The notes beneath the pieces were generated by a model, which was not told where the DNA came from, ran no database searches, and was given only the letters and a program-made list of their open reading frames with translations. Position numbers and translations under genes: made by a program. Shown in pieces: positions 35,723 through 46,316 of a DNA stretch of 64,000 nucleotides. Positions within the stretch are counted from its first letter, which is position 1; every line of letters begins with the position of its first letter. This DNA is from JANYLB01 sp963837715 (GTDB taxonomy: Bacteria; Actinomycetota; Acidimicrobiia; IMCC26256; JANYLB01). The stretch lies in contig CAWIOF010000002.1 of NCBI GenBank assembly GCA_963837715.1, forward strand, positions 1,426,001 to 1,490,000, written 5' to 3'.

Positions 35723-36902
35723 ATGGCGATCACCTTTCCCGACGGTTTCGTCTGGGGCACGGCCACGGCTGCGCACCAGGTCGAAGGAGGCAACTGGAAC
35801 AACGACTGGTGGATGTGGGAACACGATCCGTCGTCGCCGTGCATCGACGTCTCCGGCGACGCGTGCGACCACTTCTGGCGCTACCCGGAAGACATCGCGC
35901 TCCTCGCCGACCTCGGATTCACCTCGTACCGGTTCTCGCTCGAGTGGTCCCGCATCGAGCCCGAACCGGGCGAGTTCTCCGTCAACGCGCTCGACCACTA
36001 CCGGCGCATGCTCGCCTCGTGCCACGAGCACGGCCTCCTCCCCGTGCTCACCTACCACCACTTCACGACCCCCCGGTGGGCCGTCGCCGAAGGCGGATGG
36101 CTGAACCCCGAGACCGGTGAGCACCTCGCCCGCTTCGCCGAGCGCGCCACGGAGCACCTCGGCGACCTCGTCGGGATGGCGTGCACCATCAACGAGCCCA
36201 ACGTCGTGTCGATCCTCGGCTATCTGCTCGGCACGTTCCCGCCGGGCCACGTCGACGGGGGCGAGTACACGACGGCCAACGAGAACCTCCTCCGCGCCCA
36301 CCGCCTCAGCTACGACGCCATCAAGTCGGGCCCCGGCGACTTCCCCGTCGGGCATGACGCTCTCGATGGCCGACTTCCAGGCGATCGACGGCGGCGAGTC
36401 GAACATGGCACGCGCCCGCCACTCGATGGAAGACGTGTTCCTCGAGGGCGCGCGCGGCGACGACTACCTCGGCGCGCAGATGTACACCCGGATCCGGTTC
36501 GGGCCCGACTCGCCGGCTCCGCTCGCGAACGAGGACGGCCTGCGGACGACACTCATGGGGTACGAGTTCTGGCCCCAGGCCCTCGAGGCGACGGTGCGCC
36601 GCGCCGCCGAGGTGTTCGGCGGACCGATCTACGTGACCGAGAACGGGATCGGCTGCACCGACGACACCGAACGCATCGAGTACGTGACGGCGGCGCTCGA
36701 GGGCCTCGACCGCTGCCTGCAGGACGGCCTCGACGTGCGGGGCTACTTCTGCTGGAGCTGCCTCGACAACTTCGAGTGGGCCGAGGGCTACGCCCCCCTG
36801 TTCGGGCTCATCGCCGTCGACCGGGAGACCCAGGTCCGCACCCCCAAACCGTCGGCCCACTGGCTCGGCCAGATCGCCCGCACCAACACCCTCGACACCT
36901 GA
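35723..36902 (+). CDS. Glycoside hydrolase family 1, beta-glucosidase-like (one frameshift)
   Basis: From ATG 35723. GH1 barrel opening FPDGFVWGTATAAHQVEG, acid/base Glu in TINEPNV and nucleophile Glu in IYVTENGIG; the C-terminal YFCWSCLDNFEWAEGY closes the aglycone site. The break is near 36350, in GTCGGGCATGACG, one G or C extra (FPVGMTLSMADFQAIDGG repaired). Repaired length is about 392 residues, slightly short for GH1. It lacks a signal peptide, so it acts on imported beta-glycosides or disaccharides. Confidence 0.9.
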
Positions 36903-37044
36903 CCCTCCACGTCTCCCTGATCTGCCGATCACACTCACGTCTGGGGCGCCGATGGCACCAACGATCAGGGGTATGTGGAGCGAACGGAACACCGCGAGAG
37001 GCTTCGACCCCGCGGCACCGGCGAGTGAGCGGAACGATGCAGTG

Positions 37045-37735
37045 ATGGACAGCAAAGGCACCATCGTCGTGGTCGACGACGAGCCGAACATCGCCGACCT
37101 GGTGGAGATGTACCTGGCCCGCGACGGCTTCCGCGTCGTGAAGGCGTCGACCGGCCGCACCGGGCTCGACGCGATCCGCGCGCAGCGGCCGCGACTGGTC
37201 GTGCTCGACGTCGGCCTGCCCGACATCGACGGCCTCGACGTGTGCCGCGAGATCCGGGCTGCGTCGCCCGTCCCCGTGATCTTCCTCACCGCGCGCGACG
37301 GCGAGGTCGACCGCGTTCTCGGCCTCGAGCTCGGCGCCGACGACTACCTCACCAAGCCGTTCTCCCCGGCGGAGCTCGTGGCCAGGGTCAAGGCGGTGCT
37401 GCGCCGGACCGACGGGAGCACCGGCGCCGACGTGATCCCGGCCGGGTCGGCCACGATCGACGTGGGGCGCCGCGAGATCCGGATCGGCGACCAGGTGGTC
37501 GAGTTCACGACCAAGGAGTTCGACCTCCTCCGCTACCTCGCCGAACGACCCGGGCTCGCGCTGCTCGCGGCAACAGATCCTCGACGGCGTGTGGGGCTAC
37601 GACTGGTACGGCGACTCCCGCACCGTCGACGTGCACATCGCGCAGGTCCGCAAGAAGCTCGCCGGGGCGACCAGCATCAGCACGGTGCGAGGGGTGGGCT
37701 ACCGGTTCGAGCGCGAGGCACCCGCACCCGCGTGA
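37045..37735 (+). CDS. OmpR/PhoB-family response regulator (one frameshift)
   Basis: ATG 37045 directly after an in-frame GTG. Receiver domain with VVVDDEPNIADLV, the phospho-acceptor in LVVLDVGLPDIDGLD, LTARD and TKPFSPAELVARV. The winged-helix domain ends TVDVHIAQVRKKL and STVRGVGYRFE. The break is near 37567 (GCTGCTCGCGGCAACAG); the repaired text continues SRQQILDGVWGYDWYGDSRT. The stop overlaps the kinase start (GTGA), so the pair forms one two-component system. No target sites are visible. Confidence 0.9.
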
Positions 37736-39235
37736 CGCGTCTCACGACGCCACCCCGGCAGCTCCGCAACCGGATCCTCGGAGCGATGGTCGCCGTCGCG
37801 ATCGGCGTGCTCGTGTTCACCGGCGTGACGACCGTCGCGCTCACCCGGCGCGCCGCGGTCGACGCAGCCGCGGCCCAGCTGCGCGACGCGCGCGCCGAGC
37901 GTCGCGTCGAGTCTCGAACGGCTCCGGACCCGCCTCGACACCCAGCAGGTCCGCCAACGCACCGCGGCCGGCGACCGGCGGGTCCAGCGGGAGTTCGCCA
38001 CGTTCGTGCGGGCCACGCTGAGGATCTCCGACGGCACACTCGTCTCGATCACACCGGAAGGCGACGTCGCGACCGGCATCGACTCGCTCACCGAGGCGGA
38101 GCCACCGGCCGCGACGCCGAAGATCCTCGACCTCCCCCCGGGAGTCGCGGCCGACGACCTCGACCCCTCGGCGCTGCAAGCGGGAGAGACCCAGACGGGA
38201 ACCGACGGCGACACCGTGTTCGTGGCCGTTCCGCTGCACGAGGAACCCGACGGGACCATCCCGGTCATCGTGCTCAGCAACACGGTCGAGCGCGGACTCG
38301 CGGGCCGGGCCGGGCCGTTCTTCCTGTTCACCGCGCTCGTCGCGGCCGTGGCGGCGACGGTCGTGTCGTACTACCTCGCCCGACGGTTCACCCGACCGCT
38401 CGCGGTCATGGGCGACACCGCCGGGCGGATCGCGGCCGGCGATCTCTCCGCCCGGGTCGACCTCGGCGCGCACCCGACCGACGAGCTCGGTGCCCTCGCC
38501 GCGACCCTCAACGACATGGCGACCCAGCTCGACGACGCGCGGGGCAGGAGCGCGCGTTCCTGCTGAGCGTCTCGCACGATCTCCGCACTCCGCTCACGTC
38601 GATCCGGGGGTACGCCGAGGCGATGACCGACGGCACCGTCGACGACGCCGAGGCCCGAAAGCGGGCCGCCGCGGTGATCGCCTCGGAATCGCGGCGACTC
38701 GAACGCCTCGTGGCCGACCTCCTCCAGCTCGCGTCGCTCGACGCCCGTCAGTTCTCCCTGCGTCCGAGGCCACTCGACGCGGCGGTGACCATCCGCGACG
38801 CGTTCGACGCGTTCCAACCCGGGGCGGAGGAGCTCGGGATCGACCTCCAGCTCGACGCGCCCGGCCGCGCTCCCCGTGTACATGGATCCCGAACGTCTCG
38901 GCCAGATCATCGCCAACCTCGTCGAGAACGCGTTGAAGTACGCAACCCATCGGGTCCGGGTGACCGTGATCCGCCACGACGACCTCGTGCTCGAGGTGCG
39001 CGACGACGGGCCGGGGATCGATCCGACCGAGCTCGCGGCGGTGTTCGAGCGCCTCTACACCGCCCGCGGCGCACCGGCGCGGGCCGTCGGAACCGGACTC
39101 GGGCTCGCGATCGTGCGGGAGCTCGTGGCCGCGATGGGCGGACGGGTGTCGGCGTCGAGCGATCCCGACGGCGGCGCGACGTTCACGGTGCGTCTCCCCG
39201 TGGTCGAGCCGCCCGGGGCTACGAGCTCGAGCTGA
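37732..39235 (+). CDS. Sensor histidine kinase with HAMP domain (three frameshifts)
   Basis: From GTG 37732. First membrane helix around LGAMVAVAIGVLVFTGV, an extracytoplasmic region of about 130 residues, a second helix FFLFTALVAAVAATVVSYYL, and HAMP (RRFTRPLAVMGDTAGRIA). The HisKA block FLLSVSHDLRTPLTSIRGYA has the phospho-His, followed by HATPase blocks NLVENALKYA, RDDGPGID and GTGLGLAIVREL. Frame changes are needed near 37905, 38548 and 38872; the last two look like one G missing from CGGGGC and one G extra in CCCGGCC. The signal is unknown. The 3' end overlaps convergent ygfZ by 17 bases. Confidence 0.9.
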
Positions 39236-40043
39236 CGGGTGTCTCGCGGGCCGCCGCGACCATCGGCGCGTCGGGGCTGCCGATCGACACCTCGGCCGGC
39301 AGCTCCACCTCACGCCGGACGTAGCCGAGCGCGACCACCGGCCCACCGTCGGCCGGGGTGACGCTCGTGACGGCGCCGACGACGGCATCGTCGGCGCGGA
39401 TCTCGGCGCCGACCTCAGGACGGTCGGTGCCGAGCACGTCGAGGCGGCGCAGGTACTTGTTCACGTGGCCCCGGGTGTCGATGCGGCACACCAGCTCCTG
39501 GCCGAGGAAGCAGCCCTTCGTGAACGACACCGCGCTGCGCTCGAGGAACGCCTCCTGCGGAATCGTCTTCTCGGTCACGTCGACACCCAGCTTCGGGACG
39601 CCGGCTTCGATCCGCCGGCGCTCGTACCCGTCGGCATCGAGACCGTCGGCATCGATCGGGCCGAGCGCCACGGCCGGGCCGACGACGTCGCCGTTGGGGA
39701 ACGCCACACATCCCTCGGGAGCAGGGACCGATGCGCCGTCACGTACCGCCACCATCCCCCACCCCTCGCTGCGATCCTCGACTTCGGCCTTCACGCGGAT
39801 CCGGAACCGGTCGAGCGACTCGGCGAGTCGGGCACCGAACCCCGCGTCGCAATCCAGCCAGGCTGCGTCGCCGACCCGTGCGAGCCGGAACGCGACGTCG
39901 AGCTTGCCCTGTGGGGTGAGGAGCAACGAGTCGACGGTGCCGCCGTCGCCGACCGGGTCGAGGTCGGCCGAGACGAGACTCTGGAGGAACGAGAACGCGT
40001 CGGGCCCTGAGACGACCACCGCATCGCGGTCGAGAACGGTCAT
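39219..40043 (-). CDS. ygfZ: YgfZ/GcvT-like folate-binding protein
   Basis: 274 residues from ATG 40043, overlapping trpE by four bases. The YgfZ signature KGCFLGQELVCRID is intact with its Cys. The folate-binding fold is like GcvT but without the aminomethyltransferase catalytic set. YgfZ helps maintain certain iron-sulfur enzymes in a folate-dependent way; several radical SAM genes in this window are possible clients. Confidence 0.9.
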   Translation of the reverse strand: MTVLDRDAVVVSGPDAFSFLQSLVSADLDPVGDGGTVDSLLLTPQGKLDVAFRLARVGDAAWLDCDAGFGARLAESLDRFRIRVKAEVEDRSEGWGMVAVRDGASVPAPEGCVAFPNGDVVGPAVALGPIDADGLDADGYERRRIEAGVPKLGVDVTEKTIPQEAFLERSAVSFTKGCFLGQELVCRIDTRGHVNKYLRRLDVLGTDRPEVGAEIRADDAVVGAVTSVTPADGGPVVALGYVRREVELPAEVSIGSPDAPMVAAARETPVSSSS

Positions 40044-41564
40044 GTGATCTCCGGTTCCTGCATGCTTCGGGCTGCCTGGGCTGCTGTGAGCAACGCCTTG
40101 GCCTTGTTGTGGCATTCCAGGTTCTCGGCCTCGGGATCCGAGTCGGCCACGACACCCGCCCCGGCCTGCACGCTCGCCTGCCCGCCCTGCCAGACCATCG
40201 TGCGGATGGCGATGGCGGTGTCGACGTTGCCGGAGAAGTCGGCGTACCCGACCACCCCGGCGTAGGGACCCCGCTTCGCGGGTTCCAGCTCGTCGATGAT
40301 CTCCATCGCCCGCACCTTCGGCGCGCCGCTCACGGTGCCCGCGGGGAACGTCGCCCGCAACACGTCGACGGGGCTCTTGCCGTCGGCCAACTCGGCCGAC
40401 ACCTCGCTCGTGAGGTGCATGACGTGGGAGTACCGCTCGAGCGTCATCAGCTCGTCGACCTGTTCGGTGCCGAACCGCGCGACCCGGCCGACGTCGTTGC
40501 GGGCGAGGTCGACGAGCATGGTGTGTTCGGCGCGTTCCTTCGGGTCCTCCGACAGCTCGGCCGCCATCTTGCGGTCGTGCTCCTCGGTACGGCCCCGCCA
40601 ACGCGTGCCCGCGATCGGCCGGCTGATCACACGACCGTTCAGGAGTTGCACCATCGGCTCGGGCGACGAGCCGACGAGGGTCACGTCGGCTGATGCGCGC
40701 GCGCTGCGGAGGAAGTACATCGACGGCGAGGGGTTCACCAGCCGGAGCACCCGGTACACCTCGAGCGGGTCGAAGTCGCCGTCGAGATCGAAGCGTTGCG
40801 AGAGCACGACCTGGAAGATGTCGCCCGCGAGGATGTGCTCGCGCGCGACTTCGACGGCCCGTTCGTACATGGCCGGGGCCATCGTCGAACGGAACGACGG
40901 GAGATCGGTCAACTGGTCGGGTGGCGGCGGCATGGGCCGGTACGGCAGCGGACGGGCGAGCTCCTCGACGAGGCCGTCGAGGCGGTCGGTGGCGCGGGCG
41001 TACGCGGCATCGATCGCGTCGGCATCGGCGTCGGGCGCGAGGAAGACGTTCTCGATCAGGTAGAGGCGCTGGCGGTAGTGGTCGAACGCGGTGACATGAC
41101 CGGTGAGCCAGAGGACGGCGTCGGGCGCTGCCGAGCTGGTCGGCGGGGATGTTCGGCAGGTGCTCGATCTCGCGCACGACGTCGTACCCGAGGTACCCGA
41201 CGATCCCGCCGTGGAACGGGGGCAACTCGGGGATGCGGGGCGCGCGGTAGTGGGCGAGCAGCGCTTCGAGCGCGTCGAGCGCGCCCCGGTCGGCTGGCAC
41301 CCCGGGGGGCGGCTCGCCGAAGAACTCGACGGAACGTCCGCGGACGACGAGCGTCAGCGCCGGATCGCGACCGAGGAACGAGAACCGACCCCACCGCTCG
41401 GCGTGCTCGACCGATTCGAGCAGGAACCCCTCGCCGTCGCCCACGAGCTTGCAGAACGCCGACACGGGCGTTTCGAGATCGGCGCGCACCTCGCGCCAGA
41501 CCGGCACGACCGTGTGGCCGGCCGCGAGGGTGCGGAAGTCGTCGAGGGTCGGCGTGATCGACAC
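40040..41564 (-). CDS. trpE: Anthranilate synthase component I (one frameshift)
   Basis: Start taken as GTG 41564 (VSITPTLDDFRTLAAGHTVVPVWRE). N-terminal regulatory region with LLESVEHAERWGRFSFLG, where the Trp-binding ESxxxxxxGRYS motif sits; catalytic core with FQVVLSQRF, RPIAGTRWRGRTEEHDR, LVDLARNDVGRV and FPAGTVSGAPKVRAMEII. The break is near 41135, in CAGCTCGGCAGCG, one extra G (PADQLAAPDAVLWLTGHVT repaired). About 508 residues repaired. The glutamine amidotransferase partner (trpG) is not in the window. It lies directly behind hisI, as in many actinobacteria. Confidence 0.93.
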
Positions 41565-41583
41565 GGGTCGGGAGACGCCCGAC

Positions 41584-41961
41584 TCAGACAGGGCCGGGAG
41601 TCGCGCCGGAGCCGAAGGCCCGGAAGAAGCACGACCGCTCGCCGGTGTGGCAGGCGCCTCGACCCTCCTGCTCCACGACGAAGAGGAGCACGTCCATGTC
41701 GCAGTCGTAGTACGCCTCGCGGATCCACTGGCGGTCGCCGGACGTCTCGCCCTTGCACCAGTACTCCTGGCGGCTCCGGCTCCAGAACCAGGTCCGACCG
41801 GTCTCGAGCGAACGGGCCAGCGCATCGCGGTTCATCCAGCCGACCATGAGGACCGTGCCGGTGCCCTGCTCCTGGATGATGGCCGGCGCCAGACCGTTGG
41901 CGTCGTAGGCGACGGCGTCGATCTCCTCTGCCGTCGCGGCGATGGGGGTGGCAGTCCTCAC
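41584..41961 (-). CDS. hisI: Phosphoribosyl-AMP cyclohydrolase
   Basis: 125 residues from GTG 41961, chosen because TACCAT lies seven bases upstream. VLMVGWMNRDALARSLETG, TWFWSRSRQEYWCKGETSG and YYDCDMDVLLFVVEQEGRGACHTG give the zinc Cys residues and the active site. Third step of histidine synthesis. No HisE domain is fused. trpE follows after 19 bases. Confidence 0.95.
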   Translation of the reverse strand: MRTATPIAATAEEIDAVAYDANGLAPAIIQEQGTGTVLMVGWMNRDALARSLETGRTWFWSRSRQEYWCKGETSGDRQWIREAYYDCDMDVLLFVVEQEGRGACHTGERSCFFRAFGSGATPGPV

Positions 41962-41968
41962 CCCTTCG

Positions 41969-41974
41969 ATGGTA
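41969..41974 (-). promoter_or_regulatory. -10 element of hisI-trpE-ygfZ
   Basis: TACCAT on the complement, seven bases before GTG 41961. On the other strand CAGACT (41985-41990) is six bases before the oligopeptidase ATG and may be its -10. Confidence 0.5.
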
Positions 41975-41996
41975 GCCGTCGTGTCAGACTCCCCCG

Positions 41997-44096
41997 ATGG
42001 CAAATGGCCCCGTTCCCCCCGACGCGCCCCGCCGGCCGCACGTCTTGCGCGCCCACGGCGACGAGCGTGTCGACGACTGGTACTGGCTCCGAGATCGCGA
42101 CGATCCGGCCGTGCTCGCGTACCTCGAAGCCGAGAACGAACACACCGAGACTGCCCTCGAGCACACCGAGGCGCTCCAGAAGGAGCTCTACGCCGAGATC
42201 GTGAACCGGGTGCTCGAGACCGACGTCTCGGCCGCGGCCCACCGGGGTCCGTGGGACTACTTCGTACGCACCTACGAGGGCAGCCAGTACGCAGTGCACG
42301 GCCGTCGGCCCCGCGGCGCCGCGGTCGACGTCGACGAGCAGATCATCCTCGACGAGAACGAGCTCGCCGCCGGAGCCGACTACTTCTCGCTCGGTGGCGC
42401 CGCGGTCAGCCCCGACCAACGCCTGCTCGCGTACGAGGTCGACTTCACGGGCGGCGAACGCCACGAGCTCCGGATCCGCGACCTCGAGACCGGCGCCGAC
42501 CTCGACGACCGCATCCCCGACACCTACTACGGCCTCGCCTGGGCCAACGACAACCGCACCCTGTTCTACGTCCGGCCCGACGACGCCGTGCGACCCCATC
42601 AGGTGCTCCGGCACACCCTGGGGACCCCGACGTCGGAAGACGTCGTGGTGTTCCACGACGACGACGAGTACTTCTTCGTGAACGTCGAGCGCACCCTCAC
42701 CGGCGCGTTCATCCTCCTGGCGAGCGACTCGAAGACCACGAGCGAGGTCTGGTACATCGACGCCGACTCACCGGGCGACGAACCCCGGCTGATCGCCCGA
42801 CGTGAACCCGGCATCGAGTACACGGTGACGCACCACGCGGCAGAGGCCGCACCCGAAGGGTCCGGCGACCGCTTCCTCGTGCTGACCAACGCCGACGGCG
42901 CGTCGAACTTCAAGGTGCAGGCCACCCCGGTCGACGCCCCCGACCGTTCCCACTGGACCGATCTCGTCCCCCACTCACCGGAGATCCGTCTCGAACACAT
43001 CGACGCGTTCGCGCACCACCTGGTGCTGTCGGAACGCACCAACGGACTGGAGCGCCTGCGGGTCCTCGACCTCGACGATCCGGGTCGCTCGCACACGATC
43101 GAGATGCCCGACCCCGTCTACAGCGTGTGGTCGGGCGCCAACCTGGAGTTCGACACCACCACCCTGCGGTACGACTACACGTCGCTCGTGAACCCGGTCT
43201 CTTCCTACGACTACGACCTCGTGACGCGCGCCACCGCGCTCGTGAAGCAGCAAGAGGTGCTCGGTGGCTACGACCCGTCGGCCTACACCTCGGCGCGGTT
43301 GTGGGCGACCGCCGGCGACGGTACGCGGATCCCCATCTCGGTCGTGCACCGCAACGACGTCGCGCTCGACGGCAGAGCTCCCGCGTTGCTCTACGGCTAC
43401 GGCTCCTACGAGGTGTCGATCGAACCGTCGTTCTCGTCGGTCCGGCTCAGCCTCCTCGACCGTGGGTTCGTCTACGCCATCGCGCACATCCGCGGGGGTG
43501 GCGAGATGGGGCGGGCCTGGTACGAAGACGGCCGCCTCGAGCACAAGGCCAACACGTTCACCGACTTCATCGCGTCGGCCGAGGCATTGATCGACGCGGG
43601 GTACACCGCACCCGATCGCCTCGCGGCGCGCGGCGCCAGCGCCGGCGGCCTCCTCATGGGCGCGATCGCGAACCTCCGCCCCGACCTGTTCCGGGTCGTC
43701 GTGGCCCAGGTGCCGTTCGTCGACGCGGTCACGACCATGCTCGACGGCAGCCTCCCGCTCACCATCACCGAGTGGGAGGAATGGGGGAACCCGGTCGAGG
43801 ATCCCGAGATGTACGCGCTGATGAAGTCGTACTCGCCCTACGACAACATCGAGGCGAAGGACTACCCGGCGATGCTCGTGACCGGTGGGCTCAACGACCC
43901 GCGCGTCCAGTACTGGGAGCCGGCGAAGTGGGTCGCGAAGCTGCGGGCCACCAAGACCGGCGACAGCGCTCTCCTCCTGAAGACCGAGATGGGCGCAGGG
44001 CACGGTGGACCGTCCGGTCGCTACGACGCCTGGCGCGACGAAGCCCTCGTGCTCGCATTCGTACTCGACCAACTCGACATCGAGGAGACACCATGA
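41997..44096 (+). CDS. ptrB: Oligopeptidase B (prolyl oligopeptidase family S9A)
   Basis: 699 residues from ATG 41997. N-terminal seven-bladed propeller (DDWYWLRDRDDPAVLAYLEAEN start), then an alpha/beta hydrolase with RGGGEMGRAWYEDGRLEHK, the nucleophile Ser in RGASAGGLLMG, Asp in VTGGLNDPRV and His in EMGAGHGGPSGR. It cleaves peptides after basic residues in the cytoplasm. The stop overlaps mscL by four bases, so both are on one transcript. Confidence 0.94.
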   Translation: MANGPVPPDAPRRPHVLRAHGDERVDDWYWLRDRDDPAVLAYLEAENEHTETALEHTEALQKELYAEIVNRVLETDVSAAAHRGPWDYFVRTYEGSQYAVHGRRPRGAAVDVDEQIILDENELAAGADYFSLGGAAVSPDQRLLAYEVDFTGGERHELRIRDLETGADLDDRIPDTYYGLAWANDNRTLFYVRPDDAVRPHQVLRHTLGTPTSEDVVVFHDDDEYFFVNVERTLTGAFILLASDSKTTSEVWYIDADSPGDEPRLIARREPGIEYTVTHHAAEAAPEGSGDRFLVLTNADGASNFKVQATPVDAPDRSHWTDLVPHSPEIRLEHIDAFAHHLVLSERTNGLERLRVLDLDDPGRSHTIEMPDPVYSVWSGANLEFDTTTLRYDYTSLVNPVSSYDYDLVTRATALVKQQEVLGGYDPSAYTSARLWATAGDGTRIPISVVHRNDVALDGRAPALLYGYGSYEVSIEPSFSSVRLSLLDRGFVYAIAHIRGGGEMGRAWYEDGRLEHKANTFTDFIASAEALIDAGYTAPDRLAARGASAGGLLMGAIANLRPDLFRVVVAQVPFVDAVTTMLDGSLPLTITEWEEWGNPVEDPEMYALMKSYSPYDNIEAKDYPAMLVTGGLNDPRVQYWEPAKWVAKLRATKTGDSALLLKTEMGAGHGGPSGRYDAWRDEALVLAFVLDQLDIEETP

Positions 44097-44464
44097 TCAA
44101 GGACCTGAAGAACTTCCTCCTCCGTGGCAACGTCGTCGACCTCGCGGTCGCAGTCATCATCGGAGTGGCGTTCGGGGCGGTGATCGTGTCGTTCACCGAC
44201 GACATCCTCATGCAGATCATCGCCGCGATCGGAGGCCAGCCCGACTTCTCGACCTTGACGATCAACATCGGCGACGGCGTGATCCGCTACGGAGCCTTCA
44301 TCAACGCGGTGATCAGCTTCGTCATCATCGGCACCGTCCTGTTCTTCGTGGTGAAGGCCTACGAGAAGCTCGTGCCGAAGAAGGACGCTGCCGCGAAGGA
44401 AGTCGACCTCCTCACCGAGATCCGCGACCTCCTCAAGGCCCAGAACGAGAACCGCCCCACCTGA
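44093..44464 (+). CDS. mscL: Large-conductance mechanosensitive channel
   Basis: 123 residues. N-terminal amphipathic MIKDLKNFLLRGNVVDLAVAVIIG with the pore-lining first helix, a short periplasmic loop, the second helix YGAFINAVISFVIIGTVLFF, and a charged C-terminal helix bundle (EIRDLLKAQ). Releases solutes on hypo-osmotic shock. Confidence 0.96.
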   Translation: MIKDLKNFLLRGNVVDLAVAVIIGVAFGAVIVSFTDDILMQIIAAIGGQPDFSTLTINIGDGVIRYGAFINAVISFVIIGTVLFFVVKAYEKLVPKKDAAAKEVDLLTEIRDLLKAQNENRPT

Positions 44465-44494
44465 CCCCCTGGACCCCGGACCCCTGGGCCGGTC

Positions 44495-45331
44495 TCAGAG
44501 GGGCAGGACTGCGGCGAGCTGGCGGGACTGGGCGAGGAGGACGCCGGACTGGCTCCAGAGCGAGCCGTCTTCCTCGAGGAACCCGTCGGCCGCGGCGTCG
44601 GTGCGGAACGAGGCGAGCACCCAGTCGTCGGGCTTCGCGTCGGCCAGCGGCAGCGAAGTCGCGGAAGTGGATCGTGAGATCGACGGTCGGGACGATCATC
44701 GCCTGCGGCACGCGACTGAACACCGGCGGGATCCAGCCGTCGGTCATCGCCGCCACCACCAACGCGTCGACGGTGCGACCCTCGGGGAGCCGGATCCACC
44801 CGCCCGCGAGTGCCGTGTCGCCCTGCGTCCCCGGGGCGCGCCGACGGCCCAGCGGGTCTCCCACCGACGCGCGATCGCCGGCATCGGGATCGACGGGTCG
44901 TTCGGGAGCCGGCGCGGCGTGCACTCGTCGGGGGGCGGGACGTCGTCGGGCGGCACGAGGTCGCAGAACTCCGGACCCGGACGCGGACGGGAGAACGCAG
45001 CGAGCGCGAGACCGATGAGCTGATCGCCCTGCACGAGACGCGCCGAGAGGCTCGTGAGTGACCGACCGGCACGCTCGACGCTGGTCACCACGTCGAGCGG
45101 ACCGGGCGCGACCGGTGGACGGGCGTAGTGGATCGTGAGCGACCGAGGCGCACGCTCGGGGTCGGCGACGGCCTCGGTGAGCGCCCTGAGCGCGACGGCG
45201 GCGAGGTAGCCGCCGTTCGGGCCCCGGTGCACCGACCAGAGTGGACTCAGGTCGCAGCGGTAGACACCGTCGCCCGTGGGCGTGACCGCCGTCTCCCGGT
45301 CGAAGTCGAACTCGTCCACCGACGGATCCAT
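44495..45331 (-). CDS. Acyl-CoA thioesterase-like double hot-dog protein (two frameshifts)
   Basis: From ATG 45331. N-terminal hot-dog RCDLSPLWSVHRGPNGGYLAAVALRAL and LTIHYARPPVAPGPLDV; the second half has DLTIHFRD and WVLASFRTDAAADGFLEED, ending GVLLAQSRQLAAVLPL at the stop 44495. Frame changes are near 44830 (one G missing from CCCCGGGGAC) and 44655 (one extra base near TTCGCTGCCGCTGG). About 278 residues repaired. It fits the TesB-like thioesterase-family proteins of actinobacteria; the acyl-CoA specificity is unknown. Confidence 0.8.
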
Positions 45332-45340
45332 GAACCGGGG

Positions 45341-45350
45341 AGCCTACGCT
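45341..45350. promoter_or_regulatory. Shared bidirectional -10 between the thioesterase and hydrolase genes
   Basis: AGCCTACGCT, identical to the trpC/GH1 site. The + strand TACGCT is six bases before GTG 45357; the complement TAGGCT is nine bases before ATG 45331. Confidence 0.55.
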
Positions 45351-45356
45351 CAGCCC

Positions 45357-45993
45357 GTGGCCGAACCCATCACGTTGCGCACGTCGGGCGAGACCCTCGA
45401 AGGCGAGGTCGCCCGGGCCGAGGGTCCTGCCCGCGCGACGTGCGTGCTGTGCCACCCCCACCCGCAGTACGGCGGTTCGATGCGGTCACTCGTGATCTCG
45501 GAGCTGTTCCGCTCGCTCCCGGCCGCCGGGATCACCGCGCTGCGGTTCAACTTCCGCGGGCGTCGAGCACAGCACCGGATCCTGGACCGAAGGCGAGGGC
45601 GAGCGCCGCGACGTCGCCGCAGCCGTCGACCACGGCGCGACACTCGAACCCGATGGCCCGCTCGTGCTCGCGGGCTGGTCGTTCGGCGCCGACATGGCGC
45701 TCGCGACGAGCGACGACCGGATCGCCGGCTGGTACGCCATCGCGGCCCCGCTGCGCTACACGACCGAAGCGGACCTCACCCGGATCGCCGACGACCCCCG
45801 GCCGAAGTCGTTCGCGCTCGCCGAGCACGACGAGATCCGCCCGGCCGGCGAGGTCGCCACCCTGGTCGCGGGCTGGACCGACACGAGCGTGACCGTCGTT
45901 CCGGGCGCGTCACACTTCTTCGTCGGCCGCACCGACCGGCTCGTGGCCCTCGCGGTGGAGTTCGTCGACCGGGTGCTCGCGACGCCTCGCTGA
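45357..45993 (+). CDS. Alpha/beta hydrolase, COG2945-like (one frameshift)
   Basis: From GTG 45357. CHPHPQYGGSMRSLV and FNFRGVEHSTGSW give the oxyanion and second-strand signature of this group; the nucleophile Ser is in LAGWSFGADMAL, and the His is in VPGASHFFVG. The break is near 45558 in CGCGGGCGTC, one G extra. About 211 residues repaired. Substrate unknown; small ester or peptide derivatives are typical. Confidence 0.85.
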
Positions 45994-46000
45994 CGACCGG

Positions 46001-46219
46001 TCAGGTCGTGGCGGGCTCGCGACTCAGGCCGTGCCGATCGAGGAACGCGAGCCGACGACTCACGGTGAGTTTCCAGGCGTCGAGATCGGTCTCGAAGTGC
46101 GCCCGGTCGCCGTCTTCCATCGCGTGCTCGAGCTCGTCGAACGCGATGTCTTCGGCGTCGAGGAGCTCGCGGTACCGCCGCAGGAACCCCTCGTCGACTC
46201 CACCGTTCTCGTCGGTCAT
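46001..46219 (-). CDS. Small acidic conserved-looking protein
   Basis: 72 residues from ATG 46219 with a very strong AGGAGG site seven bases upstream. Charged and helical (GFLRRYRELLDAEDIAFDELEHAMEDGD is split by a turn), no Cys and no membrane segment. It lies 97 bases downstream of hisA on the same strand. No family recognised; its good ribosome binding site contrasts with the leaderless neighbours. Confidence 0.75.
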   Translation of the reverse strand: MTDENGGVDEGFLRRYRELLDAEDIAFDELEHAMEDGDRAHFETDLDAWKLTVSRRLAFLDRHGLSREPATT

Positions 46220-46316
46220 GGGCCGTCCTCCTGGTGCTCGGAAGCGTTGCCCCCGACGGTACCCGCGCCGGGAGGCCCCCGCTACGGGCCCATTCCCGAC
46301 GCCTGGGCCGAACCGG